A DNA stretch of 8,650 nucleotides from Bacteroidaceae bacterium (GCA_017961965.1 JAGCWG010000551.1:1-8650); one strand, 5' to 3'. Counted from the first letter of the stretch, positions 1-7,003 are shown. The notes: generated by a model not told the origin, from the letters alone. Program-made: numbers and translations.

Positions 1-950
1 AATAATCGCTATGATCACCGAAGATAAAGTTACAGAAATTTTCTGTCTTGCCGATGACTTTTGCAAGGTATTTGACTATCAAATGGCAAAATATACGTTC
101 AAAGCAACGAAAAAACGTCAATATCACCGTAATGGAAGAATATCAAAAGCCGAAATTATGGTAATAATGATTCTTTTCCACAGTTCAGGCTATCGCTGTC
201 TTAAACATTTCTACCTTGAGAAAGTATGCAAACAGATGCGACACCTGTTCCCAGAAGTTGTGTCATACAACAGGTTCGTTGAGCTGGAACGTGAGGTAGC
301 ACTTCCTCTGGCAATCTTCATCAAGAAAGTTCTGCTTGGTAAATGCACAGGCATTAGTTTTGTTGATAGTACACCTTTGCGTGTATGCAGGAACCAGCGC
401 ATTCTAATAAACAAGACCTTTAAGGGAATTGCAGAAAGAGGAAAATGCTCTATGGGGTGGTTCTTTGGTTTCAAGTTACATCTTATATGCAATGAAAAAG
501 GCGAGCTCCTAAATTTTATGATTACACCAGGTGATGTGGATGACAGAAAACCTCTTGAATACAAAGCATTTGTGGATTTTATCTACGGAAAGCTTGTCGG
601 AGATAAAGGATACATCAGCAAGAATCTGTTTGAAAGACTTTTTGTAGATGGCATTCAACTTATAACGAAACTAAAAAGCAACATGAAGGGGGCAATGATG
701 TCCGTTTCGGACAAACTTCTGCTCAGAAAAAGAGCTGTTATTGAGACCGTCAATGATGAACTCAAGAATATTGCCCAGATAGAGCATTCAAGGCACAGGA
801 GCTTTGACAACTTCGTGGTCAATTTACTTGGTGGCTTGGCTGCCTATTGTTTCTTTCCGAAGAAACCTACGATAAGAGTACAGACTATGGATTGTACAAA
901 TGACAGGCAACTATCATTGTTCTAAAAAAGTTTTCATCGAACTCACGTTA
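1..950 (+). mobile_element. IS982-family insertion sequence, right part (left end outside window)
   Basis: The block contains one transposase gene that nearly fills it, as expected of a single-ORF IS982-type element of about 1 kb. The left inverted repeat is not visible because the transposase begins at base 11. The likely right end lies just after the transposase stop, in the AT-rich stretch ending with ATCGAACTCACGTTAA (936-951). I place the boundary near 950, because downstream of it a different reading frame with the character of a secreted protein begins. The boundary is an inference; it needs the left end, whose first bases should be the reverse complement, and a flanking target duplication. 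The insertion has cut the gene represented by the remnant at 951-1523. Confidence 0.65.
11..925 (+). CDS. IS982-family DDE transposase
   Basis: A 304-residue transposase that cuts and joins the ends of its insertion sequence. The N-terminal third (about 1-110) is basic and helical and is the likely DNA-binding part. The RNase H-like catalytic core follows: first Asp in FVDSTPLRVC (D119), then the stretch GFKLHLICNEKGELL (about 153-167), second Asp in VGDKGY (D198) and Glu in RAVIETVNDELK (E245). The spacing of 79 then 47 residues and the text around these residues fit the IS982 family, whose members are usually about 290-300 residues. All three acidic residues and a normal C-terminus are present with no frameshift, so it is probably active. 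The ATG at 11 gives the expected family length. Its promoter would lie to the left of the window. IS982 is the best fit; a different DDE family is unlikely. Confidence 0.9.
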   Translation: MITEDKVTEIFCLADDFCKVFDYQMAKYTFKATKKRQYHRNGRISKAEIMVIMILFHSSGYRCLKHFYLEKVCKQMRHLFPEVVSYNRFVELEREVALPLAIFIKKVLLGKCTGISFVDSTPLRVCRNQRILINKTFKGIAERGKCSMGWFFGFKLHLICNEKGELLNFMITPGDVDDRKPLEYKAFVDFIYGKLVGDKGYISKNLFERLFVDGIQLITKLKSNMKGAMMSVSDKLLLRKRAVIETVNDELKNIAQIEHSRHRSFDNFVVNLLGGLAAYCFFPKKPTIRVQTMDCTNDRQLSLF

Positions 951-1523
951 ATTACAGTGAAGTACGTGGACGAGATTATACCTGACGCAGAAGTCATCCA
1001 GACGGAAGATGCCGTGGTATTCGTAGATGAGACATCCACTTCTGAGTTTGAGGGCATTATTGACAATGACAAGATATGCGAACTTTTCGGCATCGAGAGC
1101 ATAGAGTCCGTCTTTGACGAGCTTTCCGTTGTCTTTGTCAAATCACCTACACAGACCTATACAGAGAGCATCGGTGGTTCTGCAGCCTACAGTGCCAACG
1201 GTTATGCAGATGCAGCTGCCGAAGACAGCGGAGCATTCTTTGTTGGTATCGACCGTGTAGGCGACCGCCTTGCCATCGTTGCCGATTACGTGAATGCAGA
1301 CGACAAGCAGATGGATGCTGTCGTAAACATCGGTATTGAGTATGCTGGCAAGCGCATCATGTTCAAGGTTACGTTCACGACTACCGACCCAGCCACAGGC
1401 ATTGCAGTAGTTGGTACTGATGTGCAGGCATCATCTTCTGTTTATTCACTCTCTGGTGCATTGATTCCTTCTGCTGTCAAGGGCGTGAATATCGTTCGTG
1501 GCAAGAAGGTTCTTGTGAAGTGA
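951..1523 (+). pseudogene. 3' remnant of a T9SS-secreted protein gene cut by the IS982 element
   Basis: About 190 codons stay open from the IS edge to the TGA at 1521-1523. The only upstream ATG in frame (900) lies inside the transposase gene, so the visible start is not the native one. The protein is acidic and beta-rich: a short helical stretch (DKICELFGIESIESVFDELS) is followed by segments such as SGAFFVGIDRVGDRLAIVADY and GKRIMFKVTFTTTDP. This helix-then-beta layout recalls DUF4859-type domains of Bacteroidetes exported proteins, but that is a weak resemblance. The last 27 residues, VYSLSGALIPSAVKGVNI then VRGKKVLVK, match the type-A T9SS sorting tail pattern (xxYxxxGxxv...kGlyIvxGKKvxvK). 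The intact protein was therefore probably exported through the outer membrane and anchored or released at the surface. Without its signal peptide the remnant cannot be exported. The gene ends tail-to-tail with the S8 protease gene, which carries the same kind of tail. Confidence 0.75.
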
Positions 1524-1530
1524 TATGCCT

Positions 1531-1580
1531 GACGGTGAAACCGTCGTCTCTCAATAACCGTGGGTTCGCAGAACCTACGG
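1531..1580. repeat. Pair of small hairpins, REP-like, after the remnant gene
   Basis: Two inverted repeats sit in tandem directly after the stop at 1523. The first is GACGGT-GAA-ACCGTC (1531-1545), a perfect 6-bp stem with a 3-base loop. The second is CCGTGGGTTC-GCA-GAACCTACGG (1558-1580), a 10-bp stem with one G-U wobble and a 3-base loop. Neither is followed by a T-run, so they are not classical terminators by themselves. Their compact shape resembles interspersed palindromic (REP-type) units, but only one copy is visible here, so repeat status is inferred. Confidence 0.55.
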
Positions 1581-1590
1581 ATACAAGAAA

Positions 1591-1630
1591 GGTCAGCTTT
1601 GCGTTGTGCAAAGCTGACCATTTTTATTAT
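1591..1630. terminator. Bidirectional rho-independent terminator between convergent genes
   Basis: GGTCAGCTTTGC (1591-1602) pairs perfectly with GCAAAGCTGACC (1608-1619) around a 5-base loop. On the plus strand it is followed by ATTTTTATTATT (1620-1631); on the minus strand the outgoing bases are TTTCTTG. It lies between the plus-strand remnant ending at 1523 and the minus-strand protease ending at 1646, so it can terminate transcripts from both sides, most strongly the plus-strand one. Confidence 0.9.
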
Positions 1631-1645
1631 TGGGCGAAAGAGAGA

Positions 1646-4600
1646 TTATCTTACGTTAACCTTCTTGCCGTTGATGATGTACAAGCCTGGCTTGAGAGCC
1701 TTGATGTCATTGCCAACATACTGACCGTTGATTGTGTAAATCTTGTTGTCAGCAGACTCGTCTGTTGTCACGTCGTCGATAGCAGTTGCTTCCTGTGGAA
1801 GGTCACCAACAAATGATGAGACGCTGTAGCCATTGATGTTTGACAAGCTTGTCTGGAATGCCACCTCATAGAGGTAAGACTTAGAAACGCTAACAACAAC
1901 CTTGTAAATCTTGTTTGCATCAAGTCCTGTGACAGGAATTGCAACAGCACCATTTGTTGTGCTTGAGTTAGATGCAGCAACTGTAGAAGATGCTGTGAGA
2001 GAACCATTAGCGTTCTTAGTGCACTGGTAAACCTTTATGCTTATTGAACCAGTAGAGCTGCTGAACCAGCTTGATGTGCTACGTCCGTAGCCGTAAAGTT
2101 TTACTGCTGTACAGTTAGTAACATAGAATGTCTCTGTTGCTGCTGTTGAACCGTAAGAACTTGATGTGATGGCACGTGCGTTAGAGCTTGAGTTGAAGAA
2201 TGATGAGTAGCCTCCAAATACGTCAGCCTTGCTCCATGTTGTACGAACTGTAGAGATGTTGCTTGCAGAAATCCATCCCTGATAGTCTGATGAATAGTAT
2301 GCACCATAAGCAGGAACAGAAATCCATGCGTTGCTGCCATCGCTGACAATTGAATAGAAATTGTTTACTCCATATACACCAGCGTTGTTGATTGTGTTGT
2401 ACTTGCGGAGGTCAAGGTAATTGTCTGATGCTGTACCACCAGTATTTGTTTCTGGCTGAGTGGCAGTAGCTGTGAGGTTCACGTTTACAGAAGCAGTTCC
2501 GCTTGTGATTGTCACCTTACCTGTGTAAGTACCAGATGTCTGTGGTGTGAATGTAACTGTTACTGTCTTGCCCTGAGCAAGAGCAGATGCAGATATTGTT
2601 GCAGGAGTTACTGAGAATACACCATTAGAGTTTGTGAGAGAAACTGTAGCTGTGTTAGTTATATTTGTTCCTGTAACTGTGAAAGTAGCAGATACTGGCG
2701 TGCCAGTTGTAGTAGCAAGTGAAACTGAAGTCTTTGACACTGTGAGTGACGGATTCTGTGATGGCTGTGGGTCAGGAGTTGTTGAACCACCTGAAGTACC
2801 AAGAATTGCCTGAATACCTCCAAGAGCGTTGATCTTACCGTTACCGAAGTGTGAAGCATTTGCACCGCGAGTAGTATATGTATCGTTGATAGCAGTATTC
2901 TTCATTATGTTCTTGACTGCAGTTGTTGTGAGTGACTGGTTAGTCTCCTTTGCAGCCTGAAGCCAAAGTGCTACGACACCTGCAGCAACTGGTGTTGCCA
3001 TAGATGTTCCCTCCATGCTTCCGTAAGGATTAGTAGTGTTAGAGTTAACACGGTACATCTCGTAGTTAGCATACGTATTGTCAATGTAGCCACCAGTCTT
3101 GTGGTAGTGGTTTACACCTGCAACAACAGTTGCACCTGGTGCTGTAATCCATGGGATAAGCTGTCCTGTGGCACCTTGTCCTGCTTCCTGGTAACTTGAG
3201 AAGTAAGCAATGTCGCCAACAGTATATTTATGTGCAAGGCTATGAGTAGTACCATTGTAGTCCTTTACGCTGTTCTTTGAAACGTATGCACCTACAGCAA
3301 TGACGCTTGGCATTGTTGCCTCGTCGCTGATAGATGAGTTGTCTGAACCTGCTGCCCAGCTGTAGCCACTTGTTGAAGGAGTGCTGCTGAAGTAGCTGCT
3401 TGTTCCTGCCCATGTGTCGATAGTTGTGCTACCGCTTGTTGGATAGATCTGGATTGCAAGTGTGTACTTACTGTTGTAGAATGCACTACCGTTCTTAGTT
3501 GTCTGAGTTGTGCCCTTTGAAGTGAGACCAGATGTCTGAAGAAGGATCTGACTCTTTGAAGAGTTGATGTAGTCAAAGTAAACAGTGAGTGTTCCATCGT
3601 AGTAGCTTGAAAGTCCGCTTACTGTCTTGTAGCTTGAGTTTCCTCTTGTGACTGTTACAGATGTCTTTACAGCACCTGTGCTTGAGTCAAGGACAAAAAT
3701 CTTGCAGGCAAGGCTTCCGCTGATTGTTGAACGTGACCATGCGTTAGCAATGATACCGCTGTAGTAGTAACCATCATCGGTATTGCTGTATGCGTGGCTA
3801 CGAAGCACTGTTCCGAATGGGTTTGAGCTTGAAGAAGTGCCAGAAGCATGGAAACCGCCATTGCCTGATGCTCTACCAGCATCGTTTGATGCAGCAAAGA
3901 GACATATGTGGTTAGGGTGGTTGTCACCAAAGTACTGTGATGTGATGCTTGCAAAGTCACCTGTACCATCGTGAGGACCATACTGTGAACCCCAGCTGTT
4001 GCTTACTACAACTGGCTTGCCCTGTGAATCTGCATAGTTACAGATCTTTTGGAAAGCATTTGCCATGTATGTGCTTGAAAGACCCTTTACACCTGCAAGG
4101 TAGAGGTCAGCACCAGGAGCAATACCTCCGTAAGTAGCACTTGCGTGATTGTCTGTTACAGTTACGTTGCTACCGTTGATGATAACGCTTGAACCACCTG
4201 CTGTAGATGAAGTGTGAGTACCGTGGTCCTCACCAGAGTCGTCTGTTGTAGGAGCTGAGCTTGTTATGCTTGTGTATTCCTTTGCAGATGAACCGTTATA
4301 AACGTATGCACGCTTGATACGTGAGTTTCCGTTCTTGTCCTTGAACGCAATGTGCTGGAAGTCGATACCAGTATCAATTACACCAAGTACGACACCTGTA
4401 CCATCATACACCTTTGGAAGTCCTGCCGCAATAGCATCTGCAGAATGTGTGAGTACTGCACCTGTGTTTGTGGCTGTACGTGCAGCGTTTGTTGTAGGGC
4501 GCATAAGTGGTGATACGTTGATGCGCTGTACATTTGAAAGGTTTGCTACTGACTCAAGTGAGTCAACAGGGATGTTAGCTGTGAGAAGTCCGTCGTTGAA

Positions 4601-4939
4601 CTTACACTGAACCTGTACTCCCTTAGCTTCGAGTTCGCTGATTTCAGCCTCGTTTTTAACGCGGATGAATGTAGAGATGTACTTGACGCCATTCTGAACC
4701 TCTGGCTCAGCATAGATACGTCCGTCATTCCACTCTAACTGAGCGCGGTATGACTCATCAAGCTTGAGTCCGAGTTCTTTCTCCTTTGCTGGAGCCTTAC
4801 GACGAACAACTTCTTTTCCGTCCCTTTCATTCAGGAACATCTGTGTTGTAACAGATAACTTGTTGTTGATGTCGCTTTGTGCAAACAAGAATGCACCTGA
4901 TGACATCATCAATCCAAAAAGTAGAGATTTTTTCACCAT
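1646..4939 (-). CDS. Secreted subtilisin-like (S8) serine protease with T9SS C-terminal sorting tail
   Basis: A 1097-residue extracellular serine endopeptidase. Residues 1-20 are a Sec signal peptide (basic start, hydrophobic core, FLFA before QS). About 85-145 (KYISTFIRVKNEAEISELEA onward) resemble an I9-type inhibitory propeptide. The S8 domain spans about 160-715: Asp189 in GVIDTGID, His239 in EDHGTHTSS, probable oxyanion Asn352 in FAASNDAG, Ser646 in EGTSMATPVAAG. The full triad is present. Between Asn352 and Ser646 lie almost 300 residues, far more than in a minimal subtilisin, so a beta-rich domain is probably inserted at about 355-530. A proline-rich linker (PDPQPSQNP, 722-730) leads to an Ig-like domain (about 731-826), then a Ser/Tyr-rich domain without a name I can give (about 838-1030), then the type-A T9SS tail (about 1062-1097, KIYTINGQYV...GLYIINGKKVNVR). 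The substrate is unknown. The start ATG (4937-4939) precedes a good signal peptide and follows AAAGGGAAA, a plausible weak ribosome-binding site. The gene appears monocistronic, with promoter at 5253-5283. Confidence 0.95.
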   Translation of the reverse strand: MVKKSLLFGLMMSSGAFLFAQSDINNKLSVTTQMFLNERDGKEVVRRKAPAKEKELGLKLDESYRAQLEWNDGRIYAEPEVQNGVKYISTFIRVKNEAEISELEAKGVQVQCKFNDGLLTANIPVDSLESVANLSNVQRINVSPLMRPTTNAARTATNTGAVLTHSADAIAAGLPKVYDGTGVVLGVIDTGIDFQHIAFKDKNGNSRIKRAYVYNGSSAKEYTSITSSAPTTDDSGEDHGTHTSSTAGGSSVIINGSNVTVTDNHASATYGGIAPGADLYLAGVKGLSSTYMANAFQKICNYADSQGKPVVVSNSWGSQYGPHDGTGDFASITSQYFGDNHPNHICLFAASNDAGRASGNGGFHASGTSSSSNPFGTVLRSHAYSNTDDGYYYSGIIANAWSRSTISGSLACKIFVLDSSTGAVKTSVTVTRGNSSYKTVSGLSSYYDGTLTVYFDYINSSKSQILLQTSGLTSKGTTQTTKNGSAFYNSKYTLAIQIYPTSGSTTIDTWAGTSSYFSSTPSTSGYSWAAGSDNSSISDEATMPSVIAVGAYVSKNSVKDYNGTTHSLAHKYTVGDIAYFSSYQEAGQGATGQLIPWITAPGATVVAGVNHYHKTGGYIDNTYANYEMYRVNSNTTNPYGSMEGTSMATPVAAGVVALWLQAAKETNQSLTTTAVKNIMKNTAINDTYTTRGANASHFGNGKINALGGIQAILGTSGGSTTPDPQPSQNPSLTVSKTSVSLATTTGTPVSATFTVTGTNITNTATVSLTNSNGVFSVTPATISASALAQGKTVTVTFTPQTSGTYTGKVTITSGTASVNVNLTATATQPETNTGGTASDNYLDLRKYNTINNAGVYGVNNFYSIVSDGSNAWISVPAYGAYYSSDYQGWISASNISTVRTTWSKADVFGGYSSFFNSSSNARAITSSSYGSTAATETFYVTNCTAVKLYGYGRSTSSWFSSSTGSISIKVYQCTKNANGSLTASSTVAASNSSTTNGAVAIPVTGLDANKIYKVVVSVSKSYLYEVAFQTSLSNINGYSVSSFVGDLPQEATAIDDVTTDESADNKIYTINGQYVGNDIKALKPGLYIINGKKVNVR

Positions 4940-5247
4940 AGTTGTTTCCCTTTGGGTTGTCTAATAATGTGGTTTATTAAATTAGTTAATTGCCATTCAT
5001 GCAGCAAGCCACACGAATGAACTGTTATTCTTAGTTAAATTGAATATGAATACTGAGGATTAATTATTATAGGAATTTATACCGCATGATATATTCAACA
5101 CATCCTTTTTATTGATCAAGTGCATGCGAAAATAAAGTGTCTTATTTTATTTGTGTGTACTTAAATAAATGCATGTTGCCATGTTGCTGTGATAGCCAGT
5201 CAATGTCGGTGTTCTATTCCTTTTATTAGTGTCCTTTTGTAATAATT
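4940..5247 (-). promoter_or_regulatory. Predicted long 5' leader of the S8 protease mRNA
   Basis: If the promoter at 5253-5283 is correct, the transcript begins near 5247 and carries about 305 untranslated nt, long for this phylum. On the minus strand CATTCGTG (5019-5012) pairs with CATGAATG (5001-4994) around a 10-base loop, an 8-bp stem with one G-U, about 55 nt before the start codon. Farther upstream, two AT-rich stems compete because they share bases: 5129-5135 with 5142-5148, and 5146-5152 with 5163-5169. A perfect tandem octamer CATGTTGC-CATGTTGC lies at 5172-5187. No known riboswitch is recognised, and the open frames are only a few codons long. A regulatory function is inferred, not shown. 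Confidence 0.4.
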
Positions 5248-5252
5248 CGTGG

Positions 5253-5283
5253 CAAAATTATACCAAATATTTGAATTGACAAA
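5253..5283 (-). promoter_or_regulatory. Bacteroidetes-type promoter for the S8 protease
   Basis: Read on the minus strand, TTTG (5283-5280) is the -33 element, followed by a 19-base spacer and TAATTTTG (5260-5253), an exact TAnnTTTG -7 element. This is the housekeeping promoter form of Bacteroidetes (TTTG, 19-21 bases, TAnnTTTG). Transcription would start near 5247. It is the only full match I found upstream of the protease, which is the next gene downstream. Confidence 0.75.
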
Positions 5284-5293
5284 TATTTTTATC

Positions 5294-5313
5294 ACTTTTT
5301 TATGCAAAAAAGT
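5294..5313. promoter_or_regulatory. Perfect inverted repeat just upstream of the protease promoter
   Basis: ACTTTTTT (5294-5301) and AAAAAAGT (5306-5313) are perfect inverted repeats around ATGC. The palindrome lies 10 bases upstream of the -33 element of the protease promoter, where an activator site or UP-like AT-tract could act. A chance palindrome in AT-rich DNA cannot be excluded. Confidence 0.35.
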
Positions 5314-5470
5314 TATTATTCATTGCGAAATACCACAAATATGTGATTATTTATTTCACTTTGTTGAGGCATCTGTTGTCGGACTAACCAATGATAGTTT
5401 TTTATCTGTAAGTAGTACTATTCATGACGCAACTGCAGTCATTTGTGTTGGATGTGCATTTCAACAAAAC

Positions 5471-5514
5471 AAATAAAGCAGACAAACGAAACATTGCGCT
5501 TGCCTGCTTTATTT
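5471..5514. terminator. Bidirectional hairpin terminator downstream of the outer-membrane protein remnant
   Basis: AAATAAAGCAG (5471-5481) and CTGCTTTATTT (5504-5514) form a perfect 11-bp stem. Pairing continues inward with CAA/TTG and CG/CG, interrupted by two A-C mismatches. On the minus strand the outgoing sequence is CTGCTTTATTTGTTTTGTTG, a good T-rich tail, 30 nt after the stop of the remnant at 5544. It would thus end minus-strand transcripts from the remnant and from the acyltransferase above it, and insulate the protease promoter. Confidence 0.8.
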
Positions 5515-5543
5515 ATACCGTATGCATTGTTTACGGACATGTA

Positions 5544-5705
5544 TCAGAACTTTATGCCCATTGTTAGAGACACATGTGGCTTAGTTAGATATGAATTAGG
5601 TTCTTTTTCATCTTGTAAGAAAAATCCAGAGTTCAGGTCTAAGTTAAAGACGACAGTAGAGTTTACGGATGTCGGTATTTCCATACCACTTATCAAAAAA
5701 ATCAA
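5544..5705 (-). pseudogene. Probable 3' remnant of an outer-membrane beta-barrel protein gene
   Basis: A minus-strand frame is open from the TGA at 5706-5708 to the stop at 5544-5546. From the ATG at 5682-5684 it encodes 46 residues. It contains NSTVVFNLDLNSGFFLQ, a charged turn DEKEPNSY, then a last strand ending HVSLTMGIKF. Alternating hydrophobic residues and a final aromatic Phe are typical of the closing beta-strands recognised by the BAM assembly machinery. A proper terminator follows 30 nt later. The frame has no signal peptide, is far too short for a barrel, and starts within the end of the acyltransferase gene. I infer that the 5' part of an outer-membrane protein gene was lost and replaced by, or fused against, the acyltransferase gene. 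Alternatives are a chance open frame or a real small peptide. Confidence 0.5.
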
Positions 5706-6883
5706 TCACCTCTGTTACCTGTCATGATGGCGGTTGCTTTAGGGAACAGCTTGCGGCACACGATAAACAGACCGATTATTACAGATAGTGCAATGACAGG
5801 TGGAACGATATAGCATACAAACTCACTAACCCAGTTGTCTGTAGGCATTATCTTGATAGTTATTCCATTGATTAGTGACAATGGTGTATCGTATCTCGGT
5901 ATGGTAACATAGTGGAAGGCATATATGAAGAAACAGCTTGAAATGAGCGTGGCATTCACTTTCATATTGTATTTACGAACGCATACTGAGGCAAAATACC
6001 ATAATGTGAATACTCCTGAACTAACGTAGAATGGGTAGAAGTACTGACCTGTTACTGTGTTGTCACCGTTATATACTGTAGTGACAAACATAAGAATAAC
6101 ACTTGTCGGAACAAAAAAGTATTTGTATCTGTCAGCAAATGAAATGATACTCCTTTTGTTTATTGCAAAGTATGCACCAAGCGAGAAGAAGAATACTGCC
6201 AAGATACTTAGTCCTTGAACATTTGTCCATACCCTTGACGCATAAGCGAGGAACAATATCCATATAGCAATTTTCTGTCCCCGGCTTATCACAAGATAGA
6301 TGACAGGAGTGAGTAAAGTGACTACAATCAAGTCACGCAAGAACCAGAGAGGTCCGTCAATAGGGGCAGAGTTGACTACCTCATATCCAAGCCAATCAAC
6401 ACCTTCCGTCCATTCCTTATACACATAGAAGAAACGCCAGCACTCATCCTTGGCATAGGTGACAACATCAGACATGGTCGTTCCGCACACATAAGCACTT
6501 ATGACCATATATGTTATCATGATTACAAATGGGATGATGTTCCATAGCATATAAGTATCAAACAGTGTTGATACACGTTTACGATTCTTGTTCTTGTAAA
6601 CATCCCATGACCATTCAGTCACGTTAACGAAAAACAAATATCCCGAAATCATATAGAATGTAGGTACAGCCAGATGGGTAATAACGTGTGAACCCATAAT
6701 GGCAAAGGCGTTGTATAACCCATGACCCGAAAGAAGCTTAAAATCAGCATCAACTAAACTTACCACATTCGGTGTCATGTGAATAACCAGAACCATTACG
6801 GCTAATGGAAATCGGAGAAACTCTATGGTTGAAGATTGCAACTGTTTGGCATCCATATCTTGGTTTTGTGAATTTGAACCCAT
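5702..6883 (-). CDS. Integral-membrane acyltransferase, acyltransferase-3 family
   Basis: A polytopic inner-membrane protein of 393 residues from the chosen start, with about ten hydrophobic segments. Acyltransferase-3 proteins move acyl groups, usually acetyl, onto surface sugars such as O-antigen, capsule or other exported glycans. The family signature is present: Arg24 and His35 in FLRFPLAVMVLVIHM in the first membrane segment, VPTFYMISGYLFF (about 73-85), GPLWFLRDLIVV (about 177-188) and FFIYAFHY (about 318-325). The ending FPKATAIMTGN is the kind of C-terminus I expect in Bacteroidales members, so the frame appears complete. The longest frame would begin at 6937, but that codon overlaps the -33 region of the gene's own promoter. 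I therefore use the ATG at 6881-6883; the ATG at 6854-6856 (384 residues) is also possible. The target glycan cannot be told: no glycosyltransferase or capsule genes are beside it. It is divergent from the esterase gene. Confidence 0.88.
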   Translation of the reverse strand: MGSNSQNQDMDAKQLQSSTIEFLRFPLAVMVLVIHMTPNVVSLVDADFKLLSGHGLYNAFAIMGSHVITHLAVPTFYMISGYLFFVNVTEWSWDVYKNKNRKRVSTLFDTYMLWNIIPFVIMITYMVISAYVCGTTMSDVVTYAKDECWRFFYVYKEWTEGVDWLGYEVVNSAPIDGPLWFLRDLIVVTLLTPVIYLVISRGQKIAIWILFLAYASRVWTNVQGLSILAVFFFSLGAYFAINKRSIISFADRYKYFFVPTSVILMFVTTVYNGDNTVTGQYFYPFYVSSGVFTLWYFASVCVRKYNMKVNATLISSCFFIYAFHYVTIPRYDTPLSLINGITIKIMPTDNWVSEFVCYIVPPVIALSVIIGLFIVCRKLFPKATAIMTGNRGD

Positions 6884-6906
6884 ACGATAGTGTGAAAAAA
6901 CAGGCA

Positions 6907-6938
6907 CAAAGTTACTTTTTTTGCTTAATAATTTCAAG
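6907..6938 (-). promoter_or_regulatory. Bacteroidetes-type promoter for the acyltransferase
   Basis: On the minus strand CTTG (6938-6935, three of four bases of TTTG) is followed by 20 bases and TAACTTTG (6914-6907), an exact TAnnTTTG -7 element. Transcription would begin near 6901, which rules out translation from the ATG at 6937 and supports a start at 6883 or 6856. Confidence 0.65.
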
Positions 6939-6971
6939 GAATGAGTGTTTTATCATTTGACATTATTGAAA

Positions 6972-7003
6972 TTTGCGCCAAAAAGAAAAAAAGACTAACT
7001 TTG
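6972..7003 (+). promoter_or_regulatory. Bacteroidetes-type promoter for the CE12-type esterase
   Basis: TTTG (6972-6975), a 20-base spacer and TAACTTTG (6996-7003) match the Bacteroidetes -33/-7 consensus exactly. Transcription would begin near 7009, giving a leader of about 29 nt before the ATG at 7038. The leader is A-rich and lacks a Shine-Dalgarno sequence, as is usual in this phylum. Confidence 0.8.

Larger units (their letters stand above)
5248..5543. other. Non-coding stretch upstream of the protease leader
   Basis: This AT-rich stretch holds the protease promoter (5253-5283), a palindrome next to it (5294-5313) and a bidirectional terminator (5471-5514), listed separately. The bases between 5314 and 5470 show no convincing gene on either strand. 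The open frames that cross it on the plus strand are short, run through the promoter or the terminator, and have no protein-like pattern. I see nothing else there. Confidence 0.6.

Noticed and set aside
1520..1816. Open plus-strand frame of 98 codons after the remnant gene
   Set aside because: It crosses all three hairpins and continues antisense through the protease T9SS tail, so it is a shadow.
3292..3597. Gln/Ser-rich minus-strand frames inside the protease gene (also at 1768-2349, 2659-2865, 3667-3981)
   Set aside because: They are alternative frames of the Ser/Thr/Tyr-rich protease coding sequence, with low-complexity content and no motif.
5249..5476. Open plus-strand frame of 75 codons
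   Set aside because: It starts inside the protease promoter, runs into the terminator stem, has no recognisable domain and an implausible composition. Most likely a chance frame in AT-rich DNA.
5630..5712. Frameshifted extension of the acyltransferase (a frame reading VTEVIDFFDKWYGNTDIRKLY past the stop)
   Set aside because: The in-frame ending FPKATAIMTGN already looks like a normal C-terminus for the family, so no frameshift is needed.
5443..5727. Open plus-strand frame of 94 codons
   Set aside because: It spans the 5471-5514 terminator and lies antisense to the outer-membrane protein remnant and the acyltransferase end; no protein-like pattern.
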